From Peptostreptococcus porci (GTDB lineage Bacteria > Bacillota > Clostridia > Peptostreptococcales > Peptostreptococcaceae): a stretch of DNA of 64,000 nt. How positions within the stretch are numbered: position 1 is the first letter of the stretch; each line of letters opens with the position of its first letter. The notes beneath the pieces were generated by a model. The model saw nothing but the letters and a program-made list of their open reading frames with translations. It was not told the origin of the DNA and searched no databases. Positions 8,019 to 17,319 of this stretch are shown in pieces. The stretch spans positions 62,001 through 126,000 of the forward strand of contig NZ_VUNE01000002.1 of assembly GCF_009695815.1 (NCBI RefSeq), read 5' to 3'. The position numbers and the translations under genes are program-made.

Positions 8019-9212
8019 CTAACATTCAAACCACTTTGCCAAACCACCTTTGGCAGTTTCTCTATACTTATCCATCAAATCTATACCTGTTTCTTTCATT
8101 GTTACAGTTACCTGATCGAAAGAAATAGTATGTGTTCCTTCGGTATTTAGTGCATATTTTGCAGCTGCAATAGCTCTCTCTGCTGCCATTGCATTTCTTT
8201 CTATACATGGAATTTGAACATAGCCATATACTGGATCGCATGTCATTCCAAGATGATGCTCCAATCCTATTTCGGCGGCATATTCAATCTGCTCCAATGT
8301 TCCACCAAATAAATATGCTGCACCTGCTGCTGCCATTGAACAGGCTGTTCCAACTTCACCCTGACATCCAACCTCTGCACCTGAAATAGAAGCATTTGTC
8401 TTTACAAGATTACCTATAAGACCCGCCACGATTAACCCTTCTATTACGTGTTGCTTAGTATATCCATTGTGTACCATCAGTGAATAGAAAACACCAGGTA
8501 TTACTCCTGCCGCACCACATGTTGGAGCTGTTACTATATTTCCACCAGAAGCATTTTCTTCAGATGCTGCCAATGCAAATGCATAATCAAGCGTTGTATA
8601 GTCTTTTGTAGCTAGGTATTTTTTATAAAATCTCGGTGCACGTCTCTTTAGGTTAAGCTTTCCAGGTATTACAGTATTAGTTTCAATGCCCTTGTCTATA
8701 GCGGCTTTCATCGCATCTGCAATTCCATTCATAAAGTCAAGAAAATCGTCGTCTTCTCTTTCCAAAACGTACTCAACAAAATTCATTTCTCTTTCTTTAC
8801 AGTATGCTATTATATCATCCAATTTTGAGTGCTCATAATATACTTTACCAGTCGTTTCGTTTCTCTTTCCTTCTTCGGCAAGTGTACCTCCGCCTACAGA
8901 AAATACTGTCCACTCATCATATGAATTTCCATCTTTGTCCAATGCCTCAAGCTTCATTCCATTAGGATGAAACTCAGGATTGATATCAGCTCTCCAGATA
9001 ATTTCAACAGATTTTGGAGCAATAGTTTTCTCAATGATGTAGTCAGTTAAATGACCCTTACCAGTTGCTGCCAAACTACCATACAATGTACATCTATAGC
9101 TATTTGCATCCGGATTTTTATCCATAAATCTCCTAGCAGCTCTCTGTGGTCCCATTGTATGTGAGCTCGATGGTCCAGATCCTATTTTATATAATTCTTT
9201 AAGTGTATCCAT
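8019..9212 (-). CDS. sdaA: L-serine dehydratase (iron-sulfur type), single chain
   Basis: The enzyme deaminates L-serine to pyruvate and ammonia using an oxygen-labile 4Fe-4S cluster, feeding pyruvate to fermentation. The N-terminus carries the family signature GPSSSHTMGP. Cysteines in TAPTCGAAG, EVGCQGEVGTACSMAA, MTCDPVYG and IPCIERNA match cluster and active-site segments of the alpha part. At 397 residues it is a fused beta-alpha form, shorter than the 454-residue E. coli enzyme. The gene is transcribed alone: a terminator follows it, and it diverges from the DapA-like gene. The start is preceded by GGAGG. Confidence 0.92.
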   Translation of the reverse strand: MDTLKELYKIGSGPSSSHTMGPQRAARRFMDKNPDANSYRCTLYGSLAATGKGHLTDYIIEKTIAPKSVEIIWRADINPEFHPNGMKLEALDKDGNSYDEWTVFSVGGGTLAEEGKRNETTGKVYYEHSKLDDIIAYCKEREMNFVEYVLEREDDDFLDFMNGIADAMKAAIDKGIETNTVIPGKLNLKRRAPRFYKKYLATKDYTTLDYAFALAASEENASGGNIVTAPTCGAAGVIPGVFYSLMVHNGYTKQHVIEGLIVAGLIGNLVKTNASISGAEVGCQGEVGTACSMAAAGAAYLFGGTLEQIEYAAEIGLEHHLGMTCDPVYGYVQIPCIERNAMAAERAIAAAKYALNTEGTHTISFDQVTVTMKETGIDLMDKYRETAKGGLAKWFEC

Positions 9213-9393
9213 ATTTCCTCCATTGTATTATCTACAAATTTTTTTCTTCACACTAATTATATCATAAATCTAAATAAATGTATTAATGTATTTATTTATT
9301 GTGTATAATAAAAAGTGTGTATTAAATACTGCATATGGGTATAAAATACTTATAATTAATTTTGAGTATCAATAAAATTACAGGAGGGATATT
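9213..9393. promoter_or_regulatory. Divergent promoter region between sdaA and the DapA-like gene
   Basis: This AT-rich spacer holds an imperfect palindrome (about 9272-9297, arms AAATAAATGTATT and AATGTATTTATTT, 11 of 13 positions complementary). GGTATAAAAT at about 9337 resembles a plus-strand -10 element. It could be an operator shared by both genes, but no regulator can be named. The ribosome binding site AGGAGGG lies just before the plus-strand ATG. Confidence 0.3.
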
Positions 9394-10275
9394 ATGATTA
9401 GTAAGGGTTTATCTATAAATTTATTAACACCATTCACAGAAACAAATGAAATAGATTTTGAAAGTATCGAAAGACAAATTGAGGTATATATTGCAAATGG
9501 TGCAAAATCTCTAATTTTGGGTCGTCCTTTTGGTGAGTTCTTGACAATGAACGATGATGAAATTATCGATGTGGCTGAATTTGTTGTAAAAAAGGTAGAC
9601 AAGAGAGTTCCAGTAATCGCACAAACTGGCTTTAACGATACAATTAGATCAATAAAGCTTTCGTTAAGGGTAAAAAACGCTGGCGTTGACGCCTTAATAT
9701 TGCTCGCTCCATACTATAGCTTGGGCAATGAATCGGGAATATTAAATCATTTTAAATCAATTGCCACTGCTGTTGGATTACCTTGTTATATTGAAAATGA
9801 TTCTGAAAAAACAGGAGTTGACATTTCAGAGCACATAGCATTGCTTTCTGAAATTAAAAATATTGTCGGCATAATTGAAAATACTGATGATACAAGAAAG
9901 TATATATCAATTATTTCAAAAGTGAGCAATAATTTTCAAATAGTCTGTGCAAATGATAGAGCTATATTTCCTGCACTTAGCCTTGGTGTAAAGTCGTTTA
10001 TTTCACCAATTTCAAATATTTGTCCTTCTGATATTAGTGAAATCATCGATTTTTATGAAAAATCGGACATTGAAAAATCTAGAAATAAATTTTTATCTAT
10101 GTTGGAATATTTCGATGTATTCTCTCAAGAGGTTCAACCAGTTCCAATAAAAACTGCAATGAATATGCTTGGCTATGATGTTGGAGATTTCAGATTACCT
10201 TTGAGTGGAATGAATACGGACTATGCGGCAAGAGTCGCAACATTGATTATGGATCAAAACATAAGAAAACTTTAG
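9394..10275 (+). CDS. Divergent DapA/NanA-superfamily protein lacking the catalytic lysine
   Basis: The 293-aa product has the length and TIM-barrel pattern of dihydrodipicolinate synthase and N-acetylneuraminate lyase. However, the conserved GTTGE loop reads GRPFGE (43-48). The position of the catalytic tyrosine (Tyr133 in E. coli DapA) is Glu134 in CYIENDSEKTG. The Schiff-base lysine motif GIKE reads GIIE, giving Ile161. All three catalytic elements are lost, so it should not act as a lyase by the usual mechanism. A ligand-binding or regulatory role, or a different reaction, is possible (inference). It is transcribed alone from a promoter opposite sdaA and ends at a strong bidirectional terminator. 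The start has AGGAGGG upstream. Confidence 0.8.
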   Translation: MISKGLSINLLTPFTETNEIDFESIERQIEVYIANGAKSLILGRPFGEFLTMNDDEIIDVAEFVVKKVDKRVPVIAQTGFNDTIRSIKLSLRVKNAGVDALILLAPYYSLGNESGILNHFKSIATAVGLPCYIENDSEKTGVDISEHIALLSEIKNIVGIIENTDDTRKYISIISKVSNNFQIVCANDRAIFPALSLGVKSFISPISNICPSDISEIIDFYEKSDIEKSRNKFLSMLEYFDVFSQEVQPVPIKTAMNMLGYDVGDFRLPLSGMNTDYAARVATLIMDQNIRKL

Positions 10276-10282
10276 TTTTTAA

Positions 10283-10314
10283 AAAATAGGCTGACCAATT
10301 GGTCAGCCTATTTT
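10283..10314. terminator. Bidirectional terminator
   Basis: A perfect 14-bp stem AAAATAGGCTGACC / GGTCAGCCTATTTT with loop AATT lies between the convergent DapA-like gene and the 72-aa gene. A and T runs flank both sides, so it can serve either strand; it overlaps the last two bases of the minus-strand stop codon. Confidence 0.85.
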
Positions 10315-10531
10315 AGTTGATATACTTACTACTATTTATTATCTTTTTGTATTCCTTGTTTATCTCTTGCTTAAATTCTTGATTGTAAACAAGTTCTAAC
10401 GCAAAGAATATCTCGTCTTCAAACAATTCGCCAAACTTTTCAACGGCTATTCTCTGTTTTTCTTGGAAAATTTTCTGATTTTCATTCATAAATTTTCTAT
10501 TTATATATATTGATTTTTTCTTTTCGTCCAT
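10313..10531 (-). CDS. Hypothetical 72-aa charged protein
   Basis: The product is small, helical and Lys/Glu-rich, with no signal peptide or membrane segment; I do not recognise the family. It begins MDEKKKSIYINRKFMNENQ. A strong ribosome binding site (GAGGAG) lies a few bases before the ATG, and a terminator overlaps its stop, both supporting a real gene. It lies 70 bp downstream of the ribonucleotide reductase small-subunit gene on the same strand and could be read from that transcript. Confidence 0.55.
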   Translation of the reverse strand: MDEKKKSIYINRKFMNENQKIFQEKQRIAVEKFGELFEDEIFFALELVYNQEFKQEINKEYKKIINSSKYIN

Positions 10532-10603
10532 ATGCTCCTCGCTACAATTAAAAATTTCGTAATTTTTTTACCACAGTATACTATTATACAACGAATACTG
10601 ATA

Positions 10604-11593
10604 TTATTCAAATATAAAATCTGAATCCTCTAAATCCTCATAAATACCCTTTTGATATCCATTCCCCTTTGTTGAAAAGAAGTCATGTGTTTTTGTTTCC
10701 GTGCTAAGTCCATTCAATACGATTGCATTGACTGGTTCAACCTTGTAAAATTCTCCAAATCCAAGGTTTGTCAGTGCTGTATTAGCATTGTATTTCAAAA
10801 AATTGATAACCTGTTCTTCTAGACCAGTGCCCTCATACAACAATCTTGTATACTTTTCCTCGTTATCCATCAATTCCTTTAACAAGTCGTACATCTTGTC
10901 TTTTAACTCATTTCTATCGTCATATCCAAATTGATTGTATTTTTCTTGAGCCAAAAGACCGATGTATTTTCCGTGAAGTGACTCATCTCTAAGAATTAGA
11001 GAGATTATTTCTCCACTTGAAATCATTTTGCCCTGTCCTGCCAAAAACAATGGATAGAAAAATCCACTGTAGAAAAGAAAACTTTCCAAAAATACACTTG
11101 TTACCATTGACAAATAAAGGCTCTTTGGGTCTGTCGTGTTTTTATACTGTCTAAGAACTATTTTAGCCTTATTTTGTAGTAAAGGTTCTTCTTCTATCCA
11201 TATAAAGAGCTCATCTATTTCTTTTTTTGACAGAAGTGTCGTAAATATACTTGAATAGCTTTTGGCGTGAATTTCTTCCATAGTTCCCATAAACGACAAG
11301 ACTGCCTTCCTCTGCAGATTTTCGGTTAAATCCATCATTGATGGTATTCCGTCATTTCCTTGTTTTGTATCCAAAAGAGTCAACCCAGCCAGAACCCTTT
11401 TGTACAAAATCCTTTCTTTTTCTGATAAATTCGACCAGCTTGGAATATCCTTTGATATAGGAATTTCCTCTGGTAGCCAGAATTGTTTTACATTCTGGTC
11501 CCAAAATGCTTGTGTAAATTCATCATCCTCTGTATCCCAATTTACTGCCTTATGCACTTTATTTACTTGATCTATCTCTTGCAATTTGTTCAT
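10604..11593 (-). CDS. nrdF: Class Ib ribonucleotide reductase small subunit
   Basis: NrdF carries the metal-radical cofactor that activates NrdE for making deoxyribonucleotides. Helix motifs supplying metal ligands are visible: MEEIHAKSYS and LRDESLHGKY. The C-terminal acidic tail (YEDLEDSDFIFE) is the peptide that docks on the large subunit. I set the start at the ATG at 11593 (329 aa), preceded by AGAGAG. The frame can be extended to a TTG at 11638, but that overlaps the end of nrdE and adds residues not seen in the family. It is translationally close to nrdE. The activator flavodoxin NrdI is not present nearby. Confidence 0.92.
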   Translation of the reverse strand: MNKLQEIDQVNKVHKAVNWDTEDDEFTQAFWDQNVKQFWLPEEIPISKDIPSWSNLSEKERILYKRVLAGLTLLDTKQGNDGIPSMMDLTENLQRKAVLSFMGTMEEIHAKSYSSIFTTLLSKKEIDELFIWIEEEPLLQNKAKIVLRQYKNTTDPKSLYLSMVTSVFLESFLFYSGFFYPLFLAGQGKMISSGEIISLILRDESLHGKYIGLLAQEKYNQFGYDDRNELKDKMYDLLKELMDNEEKYTRLLYEGTGLEEQVINFLKYNANTALTNLGFGEFYKVEPVNAIVLNGLSTETKTHDFFSTKGNGYQKGIYEDLEDSDFIFE

Positions 11594-11618
11594 TTTTTTA
11601 TTCTCTCTTTCTGCAATA

Positions 11619-13733
11619 TTAAACTGAACAAGCGACACAATCGTTATTAAGGTCTCTCAGCATTTTTGTTCTAGTATAATATAAGCTCTTCAATCCTTTT
11701 TTGTATCCATAAATATAGTATCTAGCTATATCTCGAGTCGTCTTATCGTCAGTCACAAACAATGTCGTTGAAATCCCTTGATCTACGTGAGATTGTACCG
11801 CTGCAACAACATCAATCACCTTCATCATATCTGTATTGTAGGCACTTTTATAAAATATCATATTTTCATTTGTCAAATACGGCATTGGATAAATTGTAGT
11901 TGAATCTCCGTATATTCTTACTTCGATCTGCTCTGTTATTGGCATAACAGAAGATGTAGAATTTTGCACGTAACTAATGCTCTGAGTAGGAGCTATAGCC
12001 ATCAAATATGCATTGTAAATTCCGACTTCCTTTACCTCGTCAAGCAACCTTTTCCAATCTTCCCTCGTTGGAATGTATATCCCCTCAAATAGCCTCTGTA
12101 CCTTTTCGTATTTTGGTTTAAAATCAGTAGTATAGTATTTTCCAAGAACGGAACTCTTTTCGCCCTTTGCATACTCCGATTTTTCAAATCCCTCAAATTT
12201 TTCATTTCTTTCCTTTGCGATATCCATAGAGGTTTTTATTGCATAATATCTTATCATTGCAAAAAATGTATCGCAGAAATCTACAGCTTCCTTTGTATCG
12301 TACATAATATTATTTTTAATTAGATATCCATGTAGATTCATCGCCCCCAACCCCACAGAATGACTTCTATCATTTCCATTTTTGATAGTTGGAACTTCCT
12401 CGATACTAGTGATATCACTGACATCAGTTAGAAATCTGATTGCAACATCGACTGATTTATCTATCTCTTTGTTTTCCATCAAATTTGTAATATTCAATGA
12501 TCCCAAATTACAGCTTACGTCCTGTCCCCATGTGCTTTCAGTCGAGCCGAAGCTCTTTATATCAGAAGGAGTTTGGTGTTGGAATATTTCACAGCATAGA
12601 TTCGACATCCTTATCATTCCAACATCTTTTAAGGTATGCTCTCTATTTGCCGTATCTATATAAACTATGTATGGATAACCACTCTCCATTTGAGTTGCAG
12701 CTATTCTCGTAAGCATTTGTCTTGGATTTATTTCCTTTTTTCTGATATCAGGGTCTGCAACAAGTTTATCATACCACTCATCCATCTTTAAATCATCAAG
12801 ATGAAGTCCATATTTCTTAAATATTGAATGTGGATAAAAAGCATATCCAACTTCATTTTTTTCAGCCAATTCCATAAATTTATCTGGAACAATAGCCCCA
12901 ATTGACAATGTAGCAAGCCTAACTCTTTCATCGGCATTTATTTTCTTTGTATCCATCAGGTTATCAAAATCTGCGTGTAATACATTTAAATATACTGCTC
13001 CAGCACCTTGTCTAGCACCCATTTGATTAAAATAGCTAAAACTCTGTTCAAGCATTTTTGCCACTCCTACCACGCCACCACTGGCACCTTCTATCCCCTT
13101 GATAGATTCTCCTCTGGCTCTTAGTCTTGTAAGATTGAGTGCGACTCCTCCACCAATCTTTGAAAGATGATTTGCAGAAGATACTGCATAGCTTATGCCT
13201 TCACAGCTATCTTCAACTGTAAGCAAAAAACAACTTACCAATTGACCTGCTCTTTTTCTTCCCAGATTCAAAAATGTTGGCGTTGCAGGCTGAAACTGCT
13301 GAGATATCAAAGATTTTGAAACTTTTTTTGCTACTTTCTCATCTCCATTAGCAATTGCCAGAGAACATATCAATATCTTGTCTTCATAAGTTTCCAATAT
13401 ATTCTTTCCATCATCTGTCTTTAGTGCATAATTTTCGTAAAACTTACTTGCACTCATAAACGATTTAAATTCAAAACCCTGTGACTTTATATAATTGTAT
13501 AATTCCTCAATATATTCCCTGCTATATTTATCTATAATCTTTTTTTCATAATAATTATTATCCACAAGATAATCTATCTTCTCTCCAAGATTGCCAAAGC
13601 AAAGCATCCTTTTATCAACAGAATCTCTTAAGTATAAATCTAATGCTTCTTTATCTTTATGCAATTGATATTCCCCGTGTATATCTCTCACTATAACTTC
13701 ATTGTTCAGTTCAATATAGTTCGTCGTTCTCAT
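11619..13733 (-). CDS. nrdE: Class Ib ribonucleotide reductase large subunit
   Basis: NrdE reduces ribonucleoside diphosphates. Its 704 residues match the class Ib length, without the ATP-cone domain of NrdA. Signatures include QPATPTFLNLGRKRAGQLVSC with one of the redox cysteines, MSNLCCEIFQ (the N-x-C-x-E radical site), and a C-terminal cysteine pair CVAC that re-reduces the active site. The start is supported by AAGGAG 8 nt upstream. It is the first gene of nrdEF and is separated from the upstream L,D-transpeptidase by a terminator. Confidence 0.95.
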   Translation of the reverse strand: MRTTNYIELNNEVIVRDIHGEYQLHKDKEALDLYLRDSVDKRMLCFGNLGEKIDYLVDNNYYEKKIIDKYSREYIEELYNYIKSQGFEFKSFMSASKFYENYALKTDDGKNILETYEDKILICSLAIANGDEKVAKKVSKSLISQQFQPATPTFLNLGRKRAGQLVSCFLLTVEDSCEGISYAVSSANHLSKIGGGVALNLTRLRARGESIKGIEGASGGVVGVAKMLEQSFSYFNQMGARQGAGAVYLNVLHADFDNLMDTKKINADERVRLATLSIGAIVPDKFMELAEKNEVGYAFYPHSIFKKYGLHLDDLKMDEWYDKLVADPDIRKKEINPRQMLTRIAATQMESGYPYIVYIDTANREHTLKDVGMIRMSNLCCEIFQHQTPSDIKSFGSTESTWGQDVSCNLGSLNITNLMENKEIDKSVDVAIRFLTDVSDITSIEEVPTIKNGNDRSHSVGLGAMNLHGYLIKNNIMYDTKEAVDFCDTFFAMIRYYAIKTSMDIAKERNEKFEGFEKSEYAKGEKSSVLGKYYTTDFKPKYEKVQRLFEGIYIPTREDWKRLLDEVKEVGIYNAYLMAIAPTQSISYVQNSTSSVMPITEQIEVRIYGDSTTIYPMPYLTNENMIFYKSAYNTDMMKVIDVVAAVQSHVDQGISTTLFVTDDKTTRDIARYYIYGYKKGLKSLYYTRTKMLRDLNNDCVACSV

Positions 13734-13783
13734 GCGCTATCTCCTTTTTAAAATACTCTTATATTATTACCCTAAAAAATAAA

Positions 13784-13822
13784 AAATACGCATCAATATA
13801 TAGATACATTGACACGTATTTT
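13784..13822 (-). terminator. Intrinsic terminator after the L,D-transpeptidase gene
   Basis: On the minus strand the arms AATACGTGTCAATGT and ATTGATGCGTATT pair with one small bulge and are followed by TTTTATTTTTTAG. It begins just after the stop codon at 13835 and isolates the gene from nrdEF. Confidence 0.75.
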
Positions 13823-13834
13823 AAATATTTTTTA

Positions 13835-15967
13835 CTAATTATGTACTACCACTGGCATTCCTTCCTTTGCCAATGAATAGAATTTTGCAACCTTGCCATA
13901 AGGTGTATTTATACAACCATGCGAACCAGCAAATAAATATCTACTTCCACCAAAATATGGCTGCCAATTAGCATCATGGATTCCTATATTTCCATTGAAT
14001 GGCATCCAATAAGATACTGGCGATGAATATCCAGGACCTCTAAGAGTTGCGTTTCTCGTCTTATAGTTTAGAGGATATATTCCTGTTGGTGTTGCATCTC
14101 CTTTGCCCGGCTGACCAGAAACTATCGGAGTTGAAACCAAAACCTCGCCCTTTCTAACATACCACATATACTGCTTTGATAAATCAATTTCAATAAATTC
14201 ATCTCCCATGTCATTCTTATCTCTTGACATTGCAGTCTGGTAATAAATTGGAGTTCTGTTTGTTATATTCTTCTTTTCACTGACCAATTTATACAGTTCA
14301 TCAGTTTCTTTTTCTCTATCTATCAACCATCCGTAGATACCACCACTAACCTTTAGCTTTCCGCCAGTCGAAGCAGAGTCGATTTCTCTAGTATCTCCAT
14401 AAGTAGAATATTTTCTACTCAATCCTCTGACAAATTCTCTAACCTTGTCCTTGCTTAATTTAACGTCATAATTTCCTTCAGAATCTACATCAAACATACT
14501 GACAATATTTTTACCTGTTGCAGTATATTTTTCGTATCCAAAATCATACTCGATCTTATTTTCTGTATATGGTTGAATAAATTCAACTGCTTTTTCAAGA
14601 TTTGGGTTTGAAGCGTCGTTTTTCTGAGCCTTGTATACTGAATCAGGATACTTTTCTGATGTTGCTTCCGAAACCAGCATATTAGAGATATAGGCATATA
14701 CAGCCTCTTTCTTTGGCGTACTCCCTAGATCACCTTTATTTACGATTACTTTTTTACCTTTTTCATCATAATCAGGATATGGACTAACTGGTTCCTTAAT
14801 ATTTTCTTTTTTAAATATATTCAATTCAGAAACAATTTTTTCAAATTTATCCTTGTCGTACTTTATATTCAGCTTTCCATCAATGCTTTCACCCTTATAC
14901 AAAGCAAGAGGCCACCCCAAAAATCCTTGCTCTGATTTCACTTTTCTTGCACTAGAATCCTTCACATATTCCAAATCGACACTTGATCCAGCAATTGAGT
15001 CCTTTACATTATTTCTTCCCTCAATATCCAACTTATATCCCTCGATTTTCTCAGCAGCTAATTTGTCTAGTTGCTCTGGAGTTTTATAAGAAACATCAAT
15101 TCCATTTACAACTGTATTTGGGAAAAATCTCCCATTAAAAACAAAACATCCAATCCCATATATTACTACAAGAATAATTGCGATTGCTCCAAAAAACTTC
15201 TTTAAAACACGCTTAATACCACCGCCTTTTTCAGGCTCTTCAATATCATTTATCTCAGTCTGAATCGGTGCAGATTTTATAGATTTTTCTACAACAGATT
15301 CTTCTTTGTTTTCATTTATTTCTTCAGATATTATTTCCTTTTCCTCAATAATATCGTTGGATTTTTCTTCAATTTGTTCATTCTTCTCTGGCGTAATATC
15401 TTCCTTTCCCATATTTGCCTCCTTACCTTGTGCTGCCAATCTAGACTCAGCCACCTTCACCTCATCCTCAAAAGGAGCATTCTCAATTTTTATTCTTTTA
15501 ATTTCATTTATATTAGTTTCTGATTTTTTTATTTTTGGATTTTTTTCTTTTTGAACCTTTGGAACATTTTCCGTAATCCCGTTTTCTATATCCTCTGCTG
15601 TGAATATATCGTCGACTGTCATCACATTTGCACCTAATTCACTTTGATTGCCCAAATTTCTTTTTCTTCTTTCCAAAAGCATTCTCTCATCTTCAACTGA
15701 AATAATTTTATCAGCCGTCATCAATCTATTCTTAGAAGCAACATCTTCGCCATAACTGTCACTACTTTTCATTTTCTCAATTTCTTTTGCATAGTATTCA
15801 TCAGAGCTTGACTTTTTGCTCTTATTTTCTTTTGTTTTATCATTAAAATTCAACTTTTCTTTATCGTCACCAACAGCATCTGCTGTAGAATTATCTGAAC
15901 TCTTTGCAAAGAAACGTGTTTTTTTCTTCTGTTCCTTTTCTAATCTCTTTCTTTCAACCCTAGACAT
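13835..15967 (-). CDS. Membrane-anchored L,D-transpeptidase (YkuD) with long charged cytoplasmic region
   Basis: The 710-aa protein probably forms 3-3 cross-links in peptidoglycan. Residues 1-245 are low-complexity, Lys/Glu/Ser-rich and probably cytoplasmic. One membrane segment follows (about 256-276, FFGAIAIILVVIYGIGCFVF). The outside part has a VanW/PG_binding_4-like region (about 280-560). The YkuD catalytic domain follows with IDLSKQYMWYVRKGEVL, TPTGIYPL, and the active site SHGCINTP (His683, Cys685). The long N-terminal tail is much longer than in typical L,D-transpeptidases and may be a regulatory or division-site docking region (inference). The ATG is preceded by GAGGAG. It appears monocistronic. 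Confidence 0.88.
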   Translation of the reverse strand: MSRVERKRLEKEQKKKTRFFAKSSDNSTADAVGDDKEKLNFNDKTKENKSKKSSSDEYYAKEIEKMKSSDSYGEDVASKNRLMTADKIISVEDERMLLERRKRNLGNQSELGANVMTVDDIFTAEDIENGITENVPKVQKEKNPKIKKSETNINEIKRIKIENAPFEDEVKVAESRLAAQGKEANMGKEDITPEKNEQIEEKSNDIIEEKEIISEEINENKEESVVEKSIKSAPIQTEINDIEEPEKGGGIKRVLKKFFGAIAIILVVIYGIGCFVFNGRFFPNTVVNGIDVSYKTPEQLDKLAAEKIEGYKLDIEGRNNVKDSIAGSSVDLEYVKDSSARKVKSEQGFLGWPLALYKGESIDGKLNIKYDKDKFEKIVSELNIFKKENIKEPVSPYPDYDEKGKKVIVNKGDLGSTPKKEAVYAYISNMLVSEATSEKYPDSVYKAQKNDASNPNLEKAVEFIQPYTENKIEYDFGYEKYTATGKNIVSMFDVDSEGNYDVKLSKDKVREFVRGLSRKYSTYGDTREIDSASTGGKLKVSGGIYGWLIDREKETDELYKLVSEKKNITNRTPIYYQTAMSRDKNDMGDEFIEIDLSKQYMWYVRKGEVLVSTPIVSGQPGKGDATPTGIYPLNYKTRNATLRGPGYSSPVSYWMPFNGNIGIHDANWQPYFGGSRYLFAGSHGCINTPYGKVAKFYSLAKEGMPVVVHN

Positions 15968-16257
15968 TTTTACTCCTCATAAATAACACTCAGTTTTGAA
16001 CTTTTCATCAAATCCTTTACTTTAAAAACAGTATTACTATACAGTTTACCATATAATAACTAATTCTGGCTATTTTTTACCAAATTGTAACGAAAAATTT
16101 TACATAATAAGTGTATTAATTTGAGTTACATTTTTATTATTATTATTTTTTATTATTATTATTTTTTTCTTACTATTGTATATTTTTAATTTATCCTTTA
16201 ATATTATCATTGTATTTAAATTATTTACATTTGAATTGTTTTTATTCGCCCTAAACG
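15968..16257. other. AT-rich intergenic region with ATT triplet runs
   Basis: There is no convincing gene. At about 16135-16168 there are two runs of the triplet ATT separated by T-tracts. Sequence upstream of the transpeptidase gene (about 15990-16100) presumably holds its promoter, but I cannot place hexamers reliably. Confidence 0.35.
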
Positions 16258-17283
16258 TTATTTAATCTTTGTCCAGATGTTATATATAAATTTATACGCA
16301 GCAAAGGGACTATTCATAAGAATACCTATAAGAAATTTATCCTTCGAATTCAAAATATTATTTGACGATTGTAAGTCCATATTTTCCCTAATAAATTCCT
16401 TATATGCTTTCACTTCGGCTGAATTTATTTTTCCACCAACTACCATTCTATTTATGTGATCAATGCTAAATTTTAACACATTTTCTTTTAATAGATCTAT
16501 GACCTCTACGTACTCACTCTTATTTTTCTGATATACATCAAAAATATTTCTGTAAGCAGTTATTTGGGTGTGGAGTTTCGACGAATATTTTCCTGATGAT
16601 ATTCCATCTTTGTTTTCATAATAATGGTATAGTTTCTTATTCAAAACACAGATATTATCACAACTATCGATATAAATACTGTTAAAAAGAAGATCCTCAC
16701 ACATCGCAACATCCTCTCTAAATGCCATACCATTACTTTTGTCATCAAAAAATAATTCTGATATTTTGTTCATTCTATACATTTTGTTCCAAACATACCC
16801 TGCATATGAGCTTCCAAGGTGAATAAGCTTTGAAGCCTCAATTTTTGATATATTAGACACATCAGCTTCTTCCATCCTTTGATCACAGGATTTATCAGAA
16901 AGCTCTTCCATTTTTGAAAATTTGTGATATCTGCACATAACCATGTCCACACCATCACAAAAATATTTCACCATTATCTCTAACTGATACTTGCCCATTA
17001 TATCATCAGCATCAACAAATGTTACAAGTTCTCCGATTGCATTTTTTATTCCAGTGTTTCTAGCCGACGACACACCTTTATTACTCTGATAAATATATTT
17101 TATTTTTTTGTCAACATAATTGTTAATTATTTTCTGTGTATCGTCTGTAGAACCATCATCTACAATTATCAGCTCAAAGTCCTCATAGCTCTGATTCAAA
17201 ATAGAATCGATGCATGATTTAATATATTTTCCCGAATTGTAAGCAGGCAAAATTACCGAAACAAAATTATCTTTACTAAACAT
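16258..17283 (-). CDS. GT2-family glycosyltransferase
   Basis: The 341-aa product starts with the GT-A nucleotide-sugar fold: FVSVILPAYNSGKYIKSCID, then ELIIVDDGSTDDT, and the metal-binding TFVDADDIM. It resembles EpsJ/CpsI-like transferases that build surface polysaccharides or teichoic acid decorations; donor and acceptor are unknown. I choose the ATG at 17283, because GGGGGAG lies 7 nt upstream, rather than the upstream in-frame ATG at 17313. There is no membrane segment, so it is likely cytoplasmic and membrane-associated. It follows the Methyltransf_32 gene closely (36 bp). Confidence 0.82.
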   Translation of the reverse strand: MFSKDNFVSVILPAYNSGKYIKSCIDSILNQSYEDFELIIVDDGSTDDTQKIINNYVDKKIKYIYQSNKGVSSARNTGIKNAIGELVTFVDADDIMGKYQLEIMVKYFCDGVDMVMCRYHKFSKMEELSDKSCDQRMEEADVSNISKIEASKLIHLGSSYAGYVWNKMYRMNKISELFFDDKSNGMAFREDVAMCEDLLFNSIYIDSCDNICVLNKKLYHYYENKDGISSGKYSSKLHTQITAYRNIFDVYQKNKSEYVEVIDLLKENVLKFSIDHINRMVVGGKINSAEVKAYKEFIRENMDLQSSNNILNSKDKFLIGILMNSPFAAYKFIYNIWTKIK

Positions 17284-17319
17284 AAAAAAACTCCCCCAAA
17301 ATACTATTGCCAAATAACA

